Shown here: positions 1 to 13,622 of the stretch, one piece after another | How positions within the stretch are numbered: the stretch's first letter is position 1 | Layout of the letters: each line of letters begins with the position of its first letter | From: Phaeosaccion multiseriatum | Lineage: Eukaryota; Ochrophyta, other classes | Direction of reading: 5' to 3' | DNA: 64,000 nt | Assembly: GCA_965112735.1 (NCBI GenBank) | Contig: OZ218958.1 | Location: forward strand, 1,302,001-1,366,000 | Program-made: the position numbers and the translations under genes | The notes under the pieces: generated by a model | Told to the model about the DNA's origin: nothing | The model's input: only the letters and a program-made list of their open reading frames with translations | Database searches by the model: none

Positions 1-1767
1 CCTGCTCCACACAGGGTGCTGATCTATTTGACGCTTCCACCGCCACTTGCGACATTTTTGATAGCTGCGAGCTGCTCAAGGTGCGTTTGGCGGACAAGAG
101 ACCAGCGAAGGCACAGGACCAGCTTATGCAAGGGGAAGTAGAGGAGACACGCTTGTCCCCTTCGGTGATGTGATAGCTAAGATGTACACTTGGGGATGTG
201 GTGACTTACCATCCGCACCTCGCTCTCTCGCACGCTCTCTCACTGTGGCCAACAGACACCAGCTGCTGACGGGGATGGTACACCATACACGTCATGCTGC
301 ACTGGCGACTTTTGGTGAGTGGTAATGGCAAGCAAAGCGCACTTGGGGGGTGCATTTTCTCCCCGGCCCAGCCAAGGCGTTGAGGAGCTCTACGCAGGGC
401 AATTCGCTTTTGCTCCGCCGCACACAATCCCACTCCTTCCTCCCCGCCCCTTGCCCCTCTCTTTGTGCGTTGATACTCCCGTGTTGCCGTACGGTTGTGA
501 ACTCCCCTTTCACGGTGAACACCGGCCATGCAACCATCTTCAAAACCGATAGCCCCCCCACCACCAACGGGGTGGAAGTCAGAGTATGTGAAGGTAAGAG
601 CGAATTGAAGTGAACCTCGTCGCTCCCACACTCTGCTGCTTTTCAAGTAGCGCTCGGATTCTTTACTCGTTACCGTCCACTCTTTGGCCTCCAGTCTGAC
701 AGAAATATTTCTCTCGTACGCTTGTCTTGCGTGTACCACTCGGTCGGTCCCCACCCCCTCCTGCCGTGGCGTGCGCTTCGTGCGGCGGTGACGGCCCTCC
801 TGATGCAGACACGGACGGGGACGGCGTTGTTGACCATCTCGACAAGTGAGTGCTTCCAGTCCTATGCATGTTGGACCGTCGTGTGCGTGTGGATGTGCTG
901 CGTGGCCTGGGTGTGGCCTGCCCCCCAGCAGCGCATCTCTCTCTCAATGGCCTGCATCAGTCCCTGCTTGTTGCTTTTGTCCTTGTCGTGCATGTGTGCG
1001 TATGCACCCTGTGTGTGTGTGTGTGTGTGCGTGTGTGTGTGTGTGTTTGTGCGTGTGTGTGCGTGTGTGTATGTGTGTCTGCGTGTGCGTGTGTGTGCGT
1101 GTGTGTATGTGTGTGTGAGAAGTCAGGTTTCACAGCTGTGTATGTCCGCCCCCCCGTGTTTTTCTCTGTCTTGTCACTGGTGTTGGCTGAATGCCTCCCA
1201 CTGCTCCACTTGAAATGCAAGTGCTGGACCGTTCGCTGATTGCCGTGTCACCTTGTCGGTATTAGTAGGAGACCGGGTCATGCTCACAGACTTGTGTCCT
1301 TCCCGCTTCCCTTCCCCTTCATCCCTCCCTCTTCACGCTTTGCTGCACAGCTGCCCTCAGATAGCCAACCCCCTGCAGATTGAAGTTGAAGGGGGGGACG
1401 CGTGTCAAGGTGAGAGAGGGGCTGACCTGTGATTACGCGGCTGGAAGGGAAACTTGCAAGGAGGGGTAGGCCACCTCCGGAGGCGCTTTGCCATTTGCTG
1501 AGCTCGGCCCTGCGGGTGGGCAAGCTAAGCTTCTCCACCTTATTGCGTGTGACACTCCGTGGTCTGATCATGATACTCTTTGCTGCTCTGCTGGTCGGCG
1601 GCGCGATGTGCTTCTCACCCCCATAACTTGCCATCATGGTCATGCCGCTGGGTCGTGTGCTGCCTTCTCATTCAGACACCGACGGAGACGGGATTGTGGA
1701 CACGGAGGACAAGTGAGTGGACGTGGGAGGGCACCTGTATATAGATGTATATGAGTATGTGTGTGTA

Positions 1768-1810
<43 letters not shown>

Positions 1811-4752
1811 GTGTGTATGTGTGTGTATTGGTGTGTGTGTGTATGTGTGTCTGCGTGTGCGTGTGTGTGTATGTGTGTATGCGTGTTTGAGAAGTCAGGT
1901 TTCACAGCTGTGTATGTCCGCCCCTCCGTGTTTTTCTCTGTGTTGTCACTGGTGTTGGCTGAATGCCTCCCACTGCTCCACTTGAAATGCAAGTGCTGGA
2001 CCGTTCGCTGATTGCCGTGTCACCTTGTCGGTATTAGTAGGAGACCGGGTCATGCTCACAGACTTGTGTCCTTCCCGCCCCCCTTCCCCTTCATCCCTCC
2101 CTCTTCACGCTTTGCTGCACAGCTGCCCTCAGATAGCCAACCCCCTGCAGATTGAAGTTGAAGGGGGGGACGCGTGTCAAGGTGAGAGAGGGGCTGACCT
2201 GTGATTACGCGGCTGGAAGGGAAACTTGCAAGGAGGGGTAGGCCACCTCCGGAGGCGCTTTGCCATTTGCTGAGCTCGGCCCTGCGGGTGGGCAAGCTAA
2301 GCTTCTCCACCTTTTTGCGTGTGACATTCCGTGGTCTGATCATGATACTCTTTGCTGCTCTGCTGGTGGGCGGCGCGGTGTGCTTGTCACCCCCTAACTT
2401 GCCGTCATGGTCATGCCGCTGGGTCGTGTGCTGCCTTCTCATTCAGACACCGACGGAGACGGGATTGTGGACACGGAGGACAAGTGAGTGGATGGGAGGG
2501 CACCTGTGTGTGTGTGTAAGCTGCGTGCGTGCCCCCTTCCATGCCCTGCCTCTCTTTCTACTACAGCCTGCGGTAGCCTGTGCTTGTCGAGGTTGCCTGT
2601 GTATGCAGGCGTGCGATTTGGCTCCCTCCTGTGTGTAGCCAAGTGGCACCTCAGGCGTGAGCCTTCCTTCCTCCTGCGGAGGAGGCCCCCCTCACCACAC
2701 ATGTGCTCCCTTCTCTTCTCTCCGGCTTCCTTGCAGCTGTCCCTCTGTGCCCAACGCGGATCAAACTGACTTGAACGGCTGTGAAGGTGAGGAAAGGGGG
2801 GGGGCAGGGAAGGAGGGGGTGCAGACCGAAAGAGCAACAAGCAAGCCGGAGGGGAGGAGGGTTGGGGGAGACGCGAAACAGGGGGTGCTTCCAATAGAAC
2901 ATGCGAGTCCTTTTGGTGATCTGGACCTATGGCATGACTGTGGGGCAAAGGTGTGTTTCTTGCTCGGTCCTGGTCCATCCACTTGTAGCTCGCTGGCACA
3001 TTGACTCCACACCCTCCCTGTTCCTATGCTTGTGGCCTCTCTTTTTTGTGTTCTGCTCTCTCTTACTGCTTGTCGCCCATTCGGCGCGCCGCCAGCATTG
3101 GGCCCTGCGTGTACGGAGTCATTCGTTGTTTCCACCACGGACGAAGGTTCGACAGGAACGTGCACGTGCGCCTCTCCTTCTGACCAAGTGACGTGTGCCG
3201 GCGATACTTGCAAGGTGCGTGTGCAGGCCGATGTCCCCCGACTTCTCACCAGCGATGGATGGGCCCTGCAGACCACCTCCTTGTTGACTCGCTGCGTCCT
3301 CCATCCCGGCTCTTGACTTGTTGTCTGCTGATGCGTGCTCCTGCAAGTGTTCTGTGAGTCTTCGCAAACAGCTGTACGTGAGTTAAGTGAAGCCCTCTGA
3401 CGCCCGTCTTCTTGCCTCTTGCTGGTGCTACCTCTGCCTTGCCGTTGGCACCTGCTGCGCCTTTCTACACTGTCCGGCCGGGCTCTTCGCTGCTCTTGTT
3501 GGGTATCGCGCATGGGGGTCGGACCATGTCCTCCACGCGTACCCGCGTGTCTCTTCCTCGCCTCCACAGGGCATCACCTTCATTGTAAGTGCTTGAATTG
3601 CATCATCTCTGTTGTGGCAAGCACTCTCCTTGCCATTTGTTGGGTGTTAACCTGCTCGTACAGACCCACCAAAATCCTAACACCCTACTGCTGTCCTTCG
3701 CTTGTTTTCGTGCTGTGCTCGTATCTGCCATCGCGTGCGGCTGCTGGCTTCCACGCCTTCAACCCACCTCGCTCGGTTCTGCTCACCTGTCATGAAGAGT
3801 TGCGCCGTGGAGTGCGCCGACCCACAAGTCTGCAGAGTGAGTAGGGGAGTGCCTTGGAGCAGCTGCTGCCCGCTCATCAGTCGGTCCAGCTCCCACTCTC
3901 TCGCCGCCTGTCCGGTGGGATTTTGTGTCACACCCTCCTGTGGCACAGGTGCAGGGCAGGGTCCACGCGTTAAGCCCTCCCCCCTCCCTCCTGATGTCCC
4001 CCCTGTGCCCCTCTGCTGTTCTGTCTCCTGCCCTCTTTTCACGCCTGTACTCGCCCTGCTCTCCTACGGACCTACGGAAACCATAGGGTGCCAAGTTTGG
4101 TGGCACCTCAACTGCCACCTGCTCTGCCAGGCGATCTTGTGTGGTGAGTGACCATCATCCCAAGTCGCCTCTCGCTACCTGGGCGTTCCCACACGTTTGG
4201 CAGCCAGGCCTTCCCCCCTTCTCCTGACCCTTCCCTTGGCTGTGCCCGTCTGCTGCCCTGCCCCGTGTTTTCTTCCTCTCGTTGATACCCACCCTGTTGC
4301 ACACAGTTGGCCAAGTTCGAAAGCGATTCCAGGGCTGTCTGCTCCAGGCCGTACTCATGTCAGGTGAGGTCTCACCTGGCCCAAGTCCGATCGGCCTCTG
4401 TGCCTAGCCACTCTGTGTCTTTCTCTTGTTGATCGCTACGCGACTCACACCGCACGACCCCTAAGTCCTGCCTCACTCCTGACCTCCCACCTGTGCTCCT
4501 CTGCTGACCTCCTCCCTCTTCTCTCTGTACCACCCCTCGAACCAGAATACCGAGTTTTTCGGCACTTCGATCGCAGACTGCTCCGAGACGAATTCCTGTC
4601 GCGTGAGTCTCAAGTCCGCTCACGTTGCCTGGCTGATGCTGTCGCTTGCTCCTGTCGCACCGCCGCCGAACGGCCGATACCTCAAGCCTTGCTCCTCTCC
4701 TGAACTTCCCTCCGTGCCCCCCGGCCTCCTTCTTTGTGTCGTCGACACCCGT
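1..4752 (+). repeat. Macro-repeat unit A of the TSP3 array
   Basis: First of three ~4.8 kb tandem units; position 1 corresponds to 4753 and 9573. Exons read by eye: 15-80 ([12 protein letters not shown]...), 256-314 ([19 protein letters not shown]), an exon ending 593 ([15 protein letters not shown]...), one ending 845 ([18 protein letters not shown]), 1351-1409 and 2123-2181 ([19 protein letters not shown]), 1676-1712 and 2447-2483 ([12 protein letters not shown]), 2737-2786 ([15 protein letters not shown]), 3096-3214 ([14 protein letters not shown]...), microexon 3570-3584, 3798-3836 ([13 protein letters not shown]), then 57-nt exons 4087-4143, 4307-4363 and 4546-4602. Copies are almost identical base for base, introns included. 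Confidence 0.9.
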
Positions 4753-5766
4753 CCTGCTCCACACAGGGTGCTGATCTATTTGACGCTTCCACCGCCACTT
4801 GCGACATTTTTGATAGCTGCGAGCTGCTCAAGGTGCGTTTGGCGGACAAGAGACCAGCGAAGGCACAGGACCAGCTTATGCAAGGGGAAGTAGAGGAGAC
4901 ACGCTTGTCCCCTTCGGTGATGTGATAGCTAAGATGTACACTTGGGGATGTGGTGACTTACCATCCGCACCTCGCTCTCTCGCACGCTCTCTCACTGTGG
5001 CCAACAGACACCAGCTGCTGACGGGGATGGTACACCATACACGTCATGCTGCACTGGCGACTTTTGGTGAGTGGTACTGGCAAGCAAAGCGCACTTGGGG
5101 GGTGCATTTTCTCCCCGGCCCAGCCAAGGCGTTGAGGAGCTCTACGCAGGGCAATTCGCTTTTGCTCCGCCGCACACAATCCCACTCCTTCCTCCCCGCC
5201 CCTTGCCCCTCTCTTTGTGCGTTGATACTCCCGTGTTGCCGTACGGTTGTGAACTCCCCTTTCACGGTGAACACCGGCCATGCAACCATCTTCAAAACCG
5301 ATAGCCCCCCCACCACCAACGGGGTGGAAGTCAGAGTATGTGAAGGTAAGAGCGAATTGAAGTGTAGGAAGGACCTCGTCGCTCCCACACTCTACTGCTT
5401 TTCAAGTAGCGCTCGGATTCTTTACTCGTTACCGTCCACTCTTTGGCCTCCAGTCTGACAGAAATATTTCGCTCGTACGCTTGTCTTGCGTGTACCACTC
5501 GGTCGGTCCCCACCCCCTCCTGCCGTGGCGTGCGCTTCGTGCGGCGGTGACGGCCCTCCTGATGCAGACACGGACGGGGACGGCGTTGTTGACCCTTTCG
5601 ACAAGTGAGTGCTTTCATACCCATGCATGTTGGACTGTCGTGTGCGTGTGGGTGTGCTGCGTGGCCTGGGCGTGGCCTGCCCCCCAGCAGCGCATCTCTC
5701 TCTCAATGGCCTGCATCAGTCCCTGCTTGTTGCTTTTGCCCTTGTCGTGCATGTGTGCGTATGCAC

Positions 5767-5853
<87 letters not shown>

Positions 5854-6607
5854 GTGTGTGTTTGTGCGTGTGTGTGCGTGTGTGTGTATGTGTGTGTGTG
5901 CGTGTGCGTGTGTGTGCGTGTGTGTGCGTGTGTATGTGTGTGTGTATGTGTGTTTGAGAAGTCAGGTTTCACAGCTGTGTATGTCCGCCCCCCCGTGTTT
6001 TTCTCTGTCTTGTCACTGGTGTTGGCTGAATGCCTCCCACTGCTCCACTTGAAATGCAAGTGCTGGACCGTTCGCTGATTGCCGTGTCACCTTGTCGGTA
6101 TTAGTAGGAGACCGGGTCATGCTCACAGACTTGTGTCCTTCCCGCTTCCCTTCCCCTTCATCCCTCCCTCTTCACGCTTTGCTGCACAGCTGCCCTCAGA
6201 TAGCCAACCCCCTGCAGATTGAAGTTGAAGGGGGGGACGCGTGTCAAGGTGAGAGAGGGGCTGACCTGTGATTACGCGGCTGGAAGGGAAACTTGCAAGG
6301 AGGGGTAGGCCACCTCCGGAGGCGCTTTGCCATTTGCTGAGCTCGGCCCTGCGGGTGGGCAAGCTAAGCTTCTCCACCTTTTTGCGTGTGACATTCCGTG
6401 GTCTGATCATGATACTCTTTGCTGCTCTGCTGGTGGGCGGCGCGGTGTGCTTGTCACCCCCTAACTTGCCGTCATGGTCATGCCGCTGGGTCGTGTGCTG
6501 CCTTCTCATCCAGACACCGACGGAGACGGGATTGTGGACACGGAGGACAAGTGAGTGGACGTGGGAGGGCACCTGTATATAGATGTATATGAGTATGTTT
6601 ATGAGTA

Positions 6608-6653
<46 letters not shown>

Positions 6654-9600
6654 AGTGTGTGTGTGTGTGTGTGTGTGTGCGCGTGTGTGTATGTGTGTGT
6701 GTTTGAGAAGTCAGGTTTCACAGCTGTGTATGTCCGCCCCCCCCCGTGTTTTTTCTCTGTCTTGTCACTGGTGTTGGCTGAATGCCTCCCACTGCTCCAC
6801 TTGAAATGCAAGTGCTGGACCGTTCGCTGATTGCCGTGTCACCTTGTCGGTATTAGTAGGAGACCGGGTCATGCTCACAGACTTGTGTCCTTCCCGCTTC
6901 CCTTCCCCTTCATCCCTCCCTCTTCACGCTTTGCTGCACAGCTGCCCTCAGATAGCCAACCCCCTGCAGATTGAAGTTGAAGGGGGGGACGCGTGTCAAG
7001 GTGAGAGAGGGGCTGACCTGTGATTACGCGGCTGGAAGGGAAACTTGCAAGGAGGGGTAGGCCACCTCCGGAGGCGCTTTGCCATTTGCTGAGCTCGGCC
7101 CTGCGGGTGGGCAAGCTAAGCTTCTCCACCTTTTTGCGTGTGACATTCCGTGGTCTGATCATGATACTCTTTGCTGCTCTGCTGGTGGGCGGCGCGGTGT
7201 GCTTGTCACCCCCTAACTTGCCGTCATGGTCATGCCGCTGGGTCGTGTGCTGCCTTCTCATTCAGACACCGACGGAGACGGGATTGTGGACACGGAGGAC
7301 AAGTGAGTGGATGGGAGGGCACCTGTGTGTGTGTGTAAGCTGCGTGCGTGCCCCCTTCCATGCCCTGCCTCTCTTTCTACTACAGCCTGCGGTAGCCTGT
7401 GCTTGTCGAGGTTGCCTGTGTATGCAGGCGTGCGATTTGGCTCCCTCCTGTGTGTAGCCAAGTGGCACCTCAGGCGTGAGCCTTCCTTCCTTCTGCGGAG
7501 GAGGCCCCCCTCACCACACATGTGCTCCCTTCTCTTCTCTCCGGCTTCCTTGCAGCTGTCCCTCTGTGCCCAACGCGGATCAAACTGACTTGAACGGCTG
7601 TGAAGGTGAGGAAAGGGGGGGGGCAGGGAAGGAGGGGGTGCAGACCGAACGAGCAACACGCACGCCGGAGGGGAGGAGGGTTGGGGGAGACGCGAAACAG
7701 GGGGTGCTTCCAATAGAACATGCGAGTCCTTTTGGTGATCTGGACCTATGGCATGACTGTGGGGCAAAGGTGTGTTTCTTGCTCGGTCCTGGTCCATCCA
7801 CTTGTAGCTCGCTGGCACATTGACTCCACACCCTCCCTGTTCCTATGCTTGTGGCCTCTCTTTTTTGTGTTCTGCTCTCTCTTACTGCTTGTCGCCCATT
7901 CGGCGCGCCGCCAGCATTGGGCCCTGCGTGTACGGAGTCATTCGTTGTTTCCACCACGGACGAAGGTTCGACAGGAACGTGCACGTGCGCCTCTCCTTCT
8001 GACCAAGTGACGTGTGCCGGCGATACTTGCAAGGTGCGTGTGCAGGCCGATGTCCCCCGACTTCTCACCAGCGATGGATGGGCCCTGCAGACCACCTCCT
8101 TGTTGACTCGCTGCGTCCTCCATCCCGGCTCTTGACTTGTTGTCTGCTGATGCGTGCTCCTGCAAGTGTTCTGTGAGTCTTCGCAAACAGCTGTACGTGA
8201 GTTAAGTGAAGCCCTCTGACGCCCGTCTTCTTGCCTCTTGCTGGTGCTACCTCTGCCTTGCCGTTGGCACCTGCTGCGCCTTTCTACACTGTCCGGCCGG
8301 GCTCTTCGCTGCTCTTGTTGGGTATCGCGCATGGGGGTCGGACCATGTCCTCCACGCGTACCCGCGTGTCTCTTCCTCGCCTCCACAGGGCATCACCTTC
8401 ATTGTAAGTGCTTGAATTGCATCATCTCTGTTGTGGCAAGCACTCTCCTTGCCATTTGTTGGGTGTTAACCTGCTCGTACAGACCCACCAAAGTCCTAAC
8501 ACCCTACTGCTGTCCTTCGCTTGTTTTCGTGCTGTGCTCGTATCTGCCATCGCGTGCGGCTGCTGGCTTCCACGCCTTCAACCCACCTCGCTCGGTTCTG
8601 CTCACCTGTCATGAAGAGTTGCGCCGTGGAGTGCGCCGACCCACAAGTCTGCAGAGTGAGTAGGGGAGTGCCTTGGAGCAGCTGCTGCCCGCTCATCAGT
8701 CGGTCCAGCTCCCACTCTCTCGCCGCCTGTCCGGTGGGATTTTGTGTCACACCCTCCTGTGGCACAGGTGCAGGGCAGGGTCCACGCGTTAAGCCCTCCC
8801 CCCTCCCTCCTGATGTCCCCCCTGTGCCCCTCTGCTGTTCTGTCTCCTGCCCTCTTTTCACGCCTGTACTCGCCCTGCTCTCCTACGGACCTACGGAAAC
8901 CATAGGGTGCCAAGTTTGGTGGCACCTCAACTGCCACCTGCTCTGCCAGGCGATCTTGTGTGGTGAGTGACCATCATCCCAAGTCGCCTCTCGCTACCTG
9001 GGCGTTCCCACACGTTTGGCAGCCAGGCCTTCCCCCCTTCTCCTGACCCTTCCCTTGGCTGTGCCCGTCTGCTGCCCTGCCCCGTGTTTTCTTCCTCTCG
9101 TTGATACCCACCCTGTTGCACACAGTTGGCCAAGTTCGAAAGCGATTCCAGGGCTGTCTGCTCCAGGCCGTACTCATGTCAGGTGAGGTCTCACCTGGCC
9201 CAAGTCCGATCGGCCTCTGTGCCTAGCCACTCTGTGTCTTTCTCTTGTTGATCGCTACGCGACTCACACCGCACGACCCCTAAGTCCTGCCTCACTCCTG
9301 ACCTCCCACCTGTGCTCCTCTGCTGACCTCCTCCCCTCTTCTCTCTGTACCACCCCTCGAACCAGAATACCGAGTTTTTCGGCACTTCGATCGCAGACTG
9401 CTCCGAGACGAATTCCTGTCGCGTGAGTCTCAAGTCCGCTCACGTTGCCTGGCTGATGCTGTCGCTTGCTCCTGTCGCACCGCCGCCGAACGGCCGATAC
9501 CTCAAGCCTTGCTCCTCTCCTGAACTTCCCTCCGTGCCCCCCGGCCTCCTTCTTTGTGTCGTCGACACCCGTCCTGCTCCACACAGGGTGCTGATCTATT

Positions 9601-11328
9601 TGACGCTTCCACCGCCACTTGCGACATTTTTGATAGCTGCGAGCTGCTCAAGGTGCGTTTGGCGGACAAGAGACCAGCGAAGGCACAGGACCAGCTTATG
9701 CAAGGGGAAGTAGAGGAGACACGCTTGTCCCCTTCGGTGATGTGATAGCTAAGATGTACACTTGGGGATGTGGTGACTTACCATCCGCACCTCGCTCTCT
9801 CGCACGCTCTCTCACTGTGGCCAACAGACACCAGCTGCTGACGGGGATGGTACACCATACACGTCATGCTGCACTGGCGACTTTTGGTGAGTGGTACTGG
9901 CAAGCAAAGCGCACTTGGGGGGTGCATTTTCTCCCCGGCCCAGCCAAGGCGTTGAGGAGCTCTACGCAGGGCAATTCGCTTTTGCTCCGCCGCACACAAT
10001 CCCACTCCTTCCTCCCCGCCCCTTGCCCCTCTCTTTGTGCGTTGATACTCCCGTGTTGCCGTACGGTTGTGAACTCCCCTTTCACGGTGAACACCGGCCA
10101 TGCAACCATCTTCAAAACCGATAGCCCCCCCACCACCAACGGGGTGGAAGTCAGAGTATGTGAAGGTAAGAGCGAATTGAAGTGTAGGAAGGACCTCGTC
10201 GCTCCCACACTCTACTGCTTTTCAAGTAGCGCTCGGATTCTTTACTCGTTACCGTCCACTCTTTGGCCTCCAGTCTGACAGAAATATTTCGCTCGTACGC
10301 TTGTCTTGCGTGTACCACTCGGTCGGTCCCCACCCCCTCCTGCCGTGGCGTGCGCTTCGTGCGGCGGTGACGGCCCTCCTGATGCAGACACGGACGGGGA
10401 CGGCGTTGTTGACCCTTTCGACAAGTGAGTGCTTTCATACCCATGCATGTTGGACTGTCGTGTGCGTGTGGGTGTGCTGCGTGGCCTGGGCGTGGCCTGC
10501 CCCCCAGCAGCGCATCTCTCTCTCAATGGCCTGCATCAGTCCCTGCTTGTTGCTTTTGCCCTTGTCGTGCATGTGTGCGTGCGTGTGTGTGTGTGTGTGT
10601 GTGCGCGTGCGTGTGTGTGTATGTGTGTTTGCGTGTGTGTGCATGTGTGTGTATGTGTGTGTGTATGTGTGTTTGAAAAGTCAGGTTTCACAGCTGTGTA
10701 TGTCCGCCCCCCCCCGTGTTTTACTCTGTTTGTCACTGGTGTTGGCTGAATGCCTCCCACTGCTCCACTTGAAATGCAAGTGCTGGACCGTTCGCTGATT
10801 GCCGTGTCACCTTGTCGGTATTAGTAGGAGACCGGGTCATGCTCACAGACTTGTGTCCTTCCCGCTTCCCTTCCCCTTCATCCCTCCCTCTTCACGCTTT
10901 GCTGCACAGCTGCCCTCAGATAGCCAACCCCCTGCAGATTGAAGTTGAAGGGGGGGACGCGTGTCAAGGTGAGAGAGGGGCTGACCTGTGATTACGCGGC
11001 TGGAAGGGAAACTTGCAAGGAGGGGTAGGCCACCTCCGGAGGCGCTTTGCCATTTGCTGAGCTCGGCCCTGCGGGTGGGCAAGCTAAGCTTCTCCACCTT
11101 ATTGCGTGTGACACTCCGTGGTCTGATCATGATACTCTTTGCTGCTCTGCTGGTCGGCGGCGCGATGTGCTTCTCACCCCCATAACTTGCCATCATGGTC
11201 ATGCCGCTGGGTCGTGTGCTGCCTTCTCATCCAGACACCGACGGAGACGGGATTGTGGACACGGAGGACAAGTGAGTGGACGTGGGAGGGCACCTGTATA
11301 TAGATGTATATGAGTATGTATATGAGTA

Positions 11329-11396
<68 letters not shown>

Positions 11397-12077
11397 CGCG
11401 TGTGTGTATGTGTGTGTGTTTGAGAAGTCAGGTTTCACAGCTGTGTATGTCCGCCCCCCCCCGTGTTTTTTCTCTGTCTTGTCACTGGTGTTGGCTGAAT
11501 GCCTCCCACTGCTCCACTTGAAATGCAAGTGCTGGACCGTTCGCTGATTGCCGTGTCACCTTGTCGGTATTAGTAGGAGACCGGGTCATGCTCACAGACT
11601 TGTGTCCTTCCCGCTTCCCTTCCCCTTCATCCCTCCCTCTTCACGCTTTGCTGCACAGCTGCCCTCAGATAGCCAACCCCCTGCAGATTGAAGTTGAAGG
11701 GGGGGACGCGTGTCAAGGTGAGAGAGGGGCTGACCTGTGATTACGCGGCTGGAAGGGAAACTTGCAAGGAGGGGTAGGCCACCTCCGGAGGCGCTTTGCC
11801 ATTTGCTGAGCTCGGCCCTGCGGGTGGGCAAGCTAAGCTTCTCCACCTTATTGCGTGTGACACTCCGTGGTCTGATCATGATACTCTTTGCTGCTCTGCT
11901 GGTCGGCGGCGCGATGTGCTTCTCACCCCCATAACTTGCCATCATGGTCATGCCGCTGGGTCGTGTGCTGCCTTCTCATCCAGACACCGACGGAGACGGG
12001 ATTGTGGACACGGAGGACAAGTGAGTGGACGTGGGAGGGCACCTGTATATAGATGTATATGAGTATGTATATGAGTA

Positions 12078-12119
<42 letters not shown>

Positions 12120-12826
12120 AGTGTGTGTGTGTGTGTGTGTGTGTGCGCGTGTGTGTATGTGTGTGTGTTTGAGAAGTCAGGTTTCACAGCTGTGTATGTC
12201 CGCCCCCCCCCGTGTTTTTTCTCTGTCTTGTCACTGGTGTTGGCTGAATGCCTCCCACTGCTCCACTTGAAATGCAAGTGCTGGACCGTTCGCTGATTGC
12301 CGTGTCACCTTGTCGGTATTAGTAGGAGACCGGGTCATGCTCACAGACTTGTGTCCTTCCCGCTTCCCTTCCCCTTCATCCCTCCCTCTTCACGCTTTGC
12401 TGCACAGCTGCCCTCAGATAGCCAACCCCCTGCAGATTGAAGTTGAAGGGGGGGACGCGTGTCAAGGTGAGAGAGGGGCTGACCTGTGATTACGCGGCTG
12501 GAAGGGAAACTTGCAAGGAGGGGTAGGCCACCTCCGGAGGCGCTTTGCCATTTGCTGAGCTCGGCCCTGCGGGTGGGCAAGCTAAGCTTCTCCACCTTAT
12601 TGCGTGTGACACTCCGTGGTCTGATCATGATACTCTTTGCTGCTCTGCTGGTCGGCGGCGCGATGTGCTTCTCACCCCCATAACTTGCCATCATGGTCAT
12701 GCCGCTGGGTCGTGTGCTGCCTTCTCATCCAGACACCGACGGAGACGGGATTGTGGACACGGAGGACAAGTGAGTGGACGTGGGAGGGCACCTGTATATA
12801 GATGTATATGAGTATGTATATGAGTA

Positions 12827-12870
<44 letters not shown>

Positions 12871-13578
12871 AGTGTGTGTGTGTGTGTGTGTGTGTGCGCG
12901 TGTGTGTATGTGTGTGTGTTTGAGAAGTCAGGTTTCACAGCTGTGTATGTCCGCCCCCCCCCCGTGTTTTTTCTCTGTCTTGTCACTGGTGTTGGCTGAA
13001 TGCCTCCCACTGCTCCACTTGAAATGCAAGTGCTGGACCGTTCGCTGATTGCCGTGTCACCTTGTCGGTATTAGTAGGAGACCGGGTCATGCTCACAGAC
13101 TTGTGTCCTTCCCGCTTCCCTTCCCCTTCATCCCTCCCTCTTCACGCTTTGCTGCACAGCTGCCCTCAGATAGCCAACCCCCTGCAGATTGAAGTTGAAG
13201 GGGGGGACGCGTGTCAAGGTGAGAGAGGGGCTGACCTGTGATTACGCGGCTGGAAGGGAAACTTGCAAGGAGGGGTAGGCCACCTCCGGAGGCGCTTTGC
13301 CATTTGCTGAGCTCGGCCCTGCGGGTGGGCAAGCTAAGCTTCTCCACCTTATTGCGTGTGACACTCCGTGGTCTGATCATGATACTCTTTGCTGCTCTGC
13401 TGGTCGGCGGCGCGATGTGCTTCTCACCCCCATAACTTGCCATCATGGTCATGCCGCTGGGTCGTGTGCTGCCTTCTCATCCAGACACCGACGGAGACGG
13501 GATTGTGGACACGGAGGACAAGTGAGTGGACGTGGGAGGGCACCTGTATATAGATGTATATGAGTATGTATATGAGTA

Positions 13579-13622
<44 letters not shown>

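Noticed and set aside
722-1239. Long ORFs of Val/Cys or Thr/His around 1000-1100 and in all similar tracts
   Set aside because: They are translations of (GT)n microsatellites in introns.
2761-3567. 268-codon minus-strand ORFs in the array (also at 7580 and 14440)
   Set aside because: They run antisense across several TSP3-gene exons and introns and have no recognisable domain.
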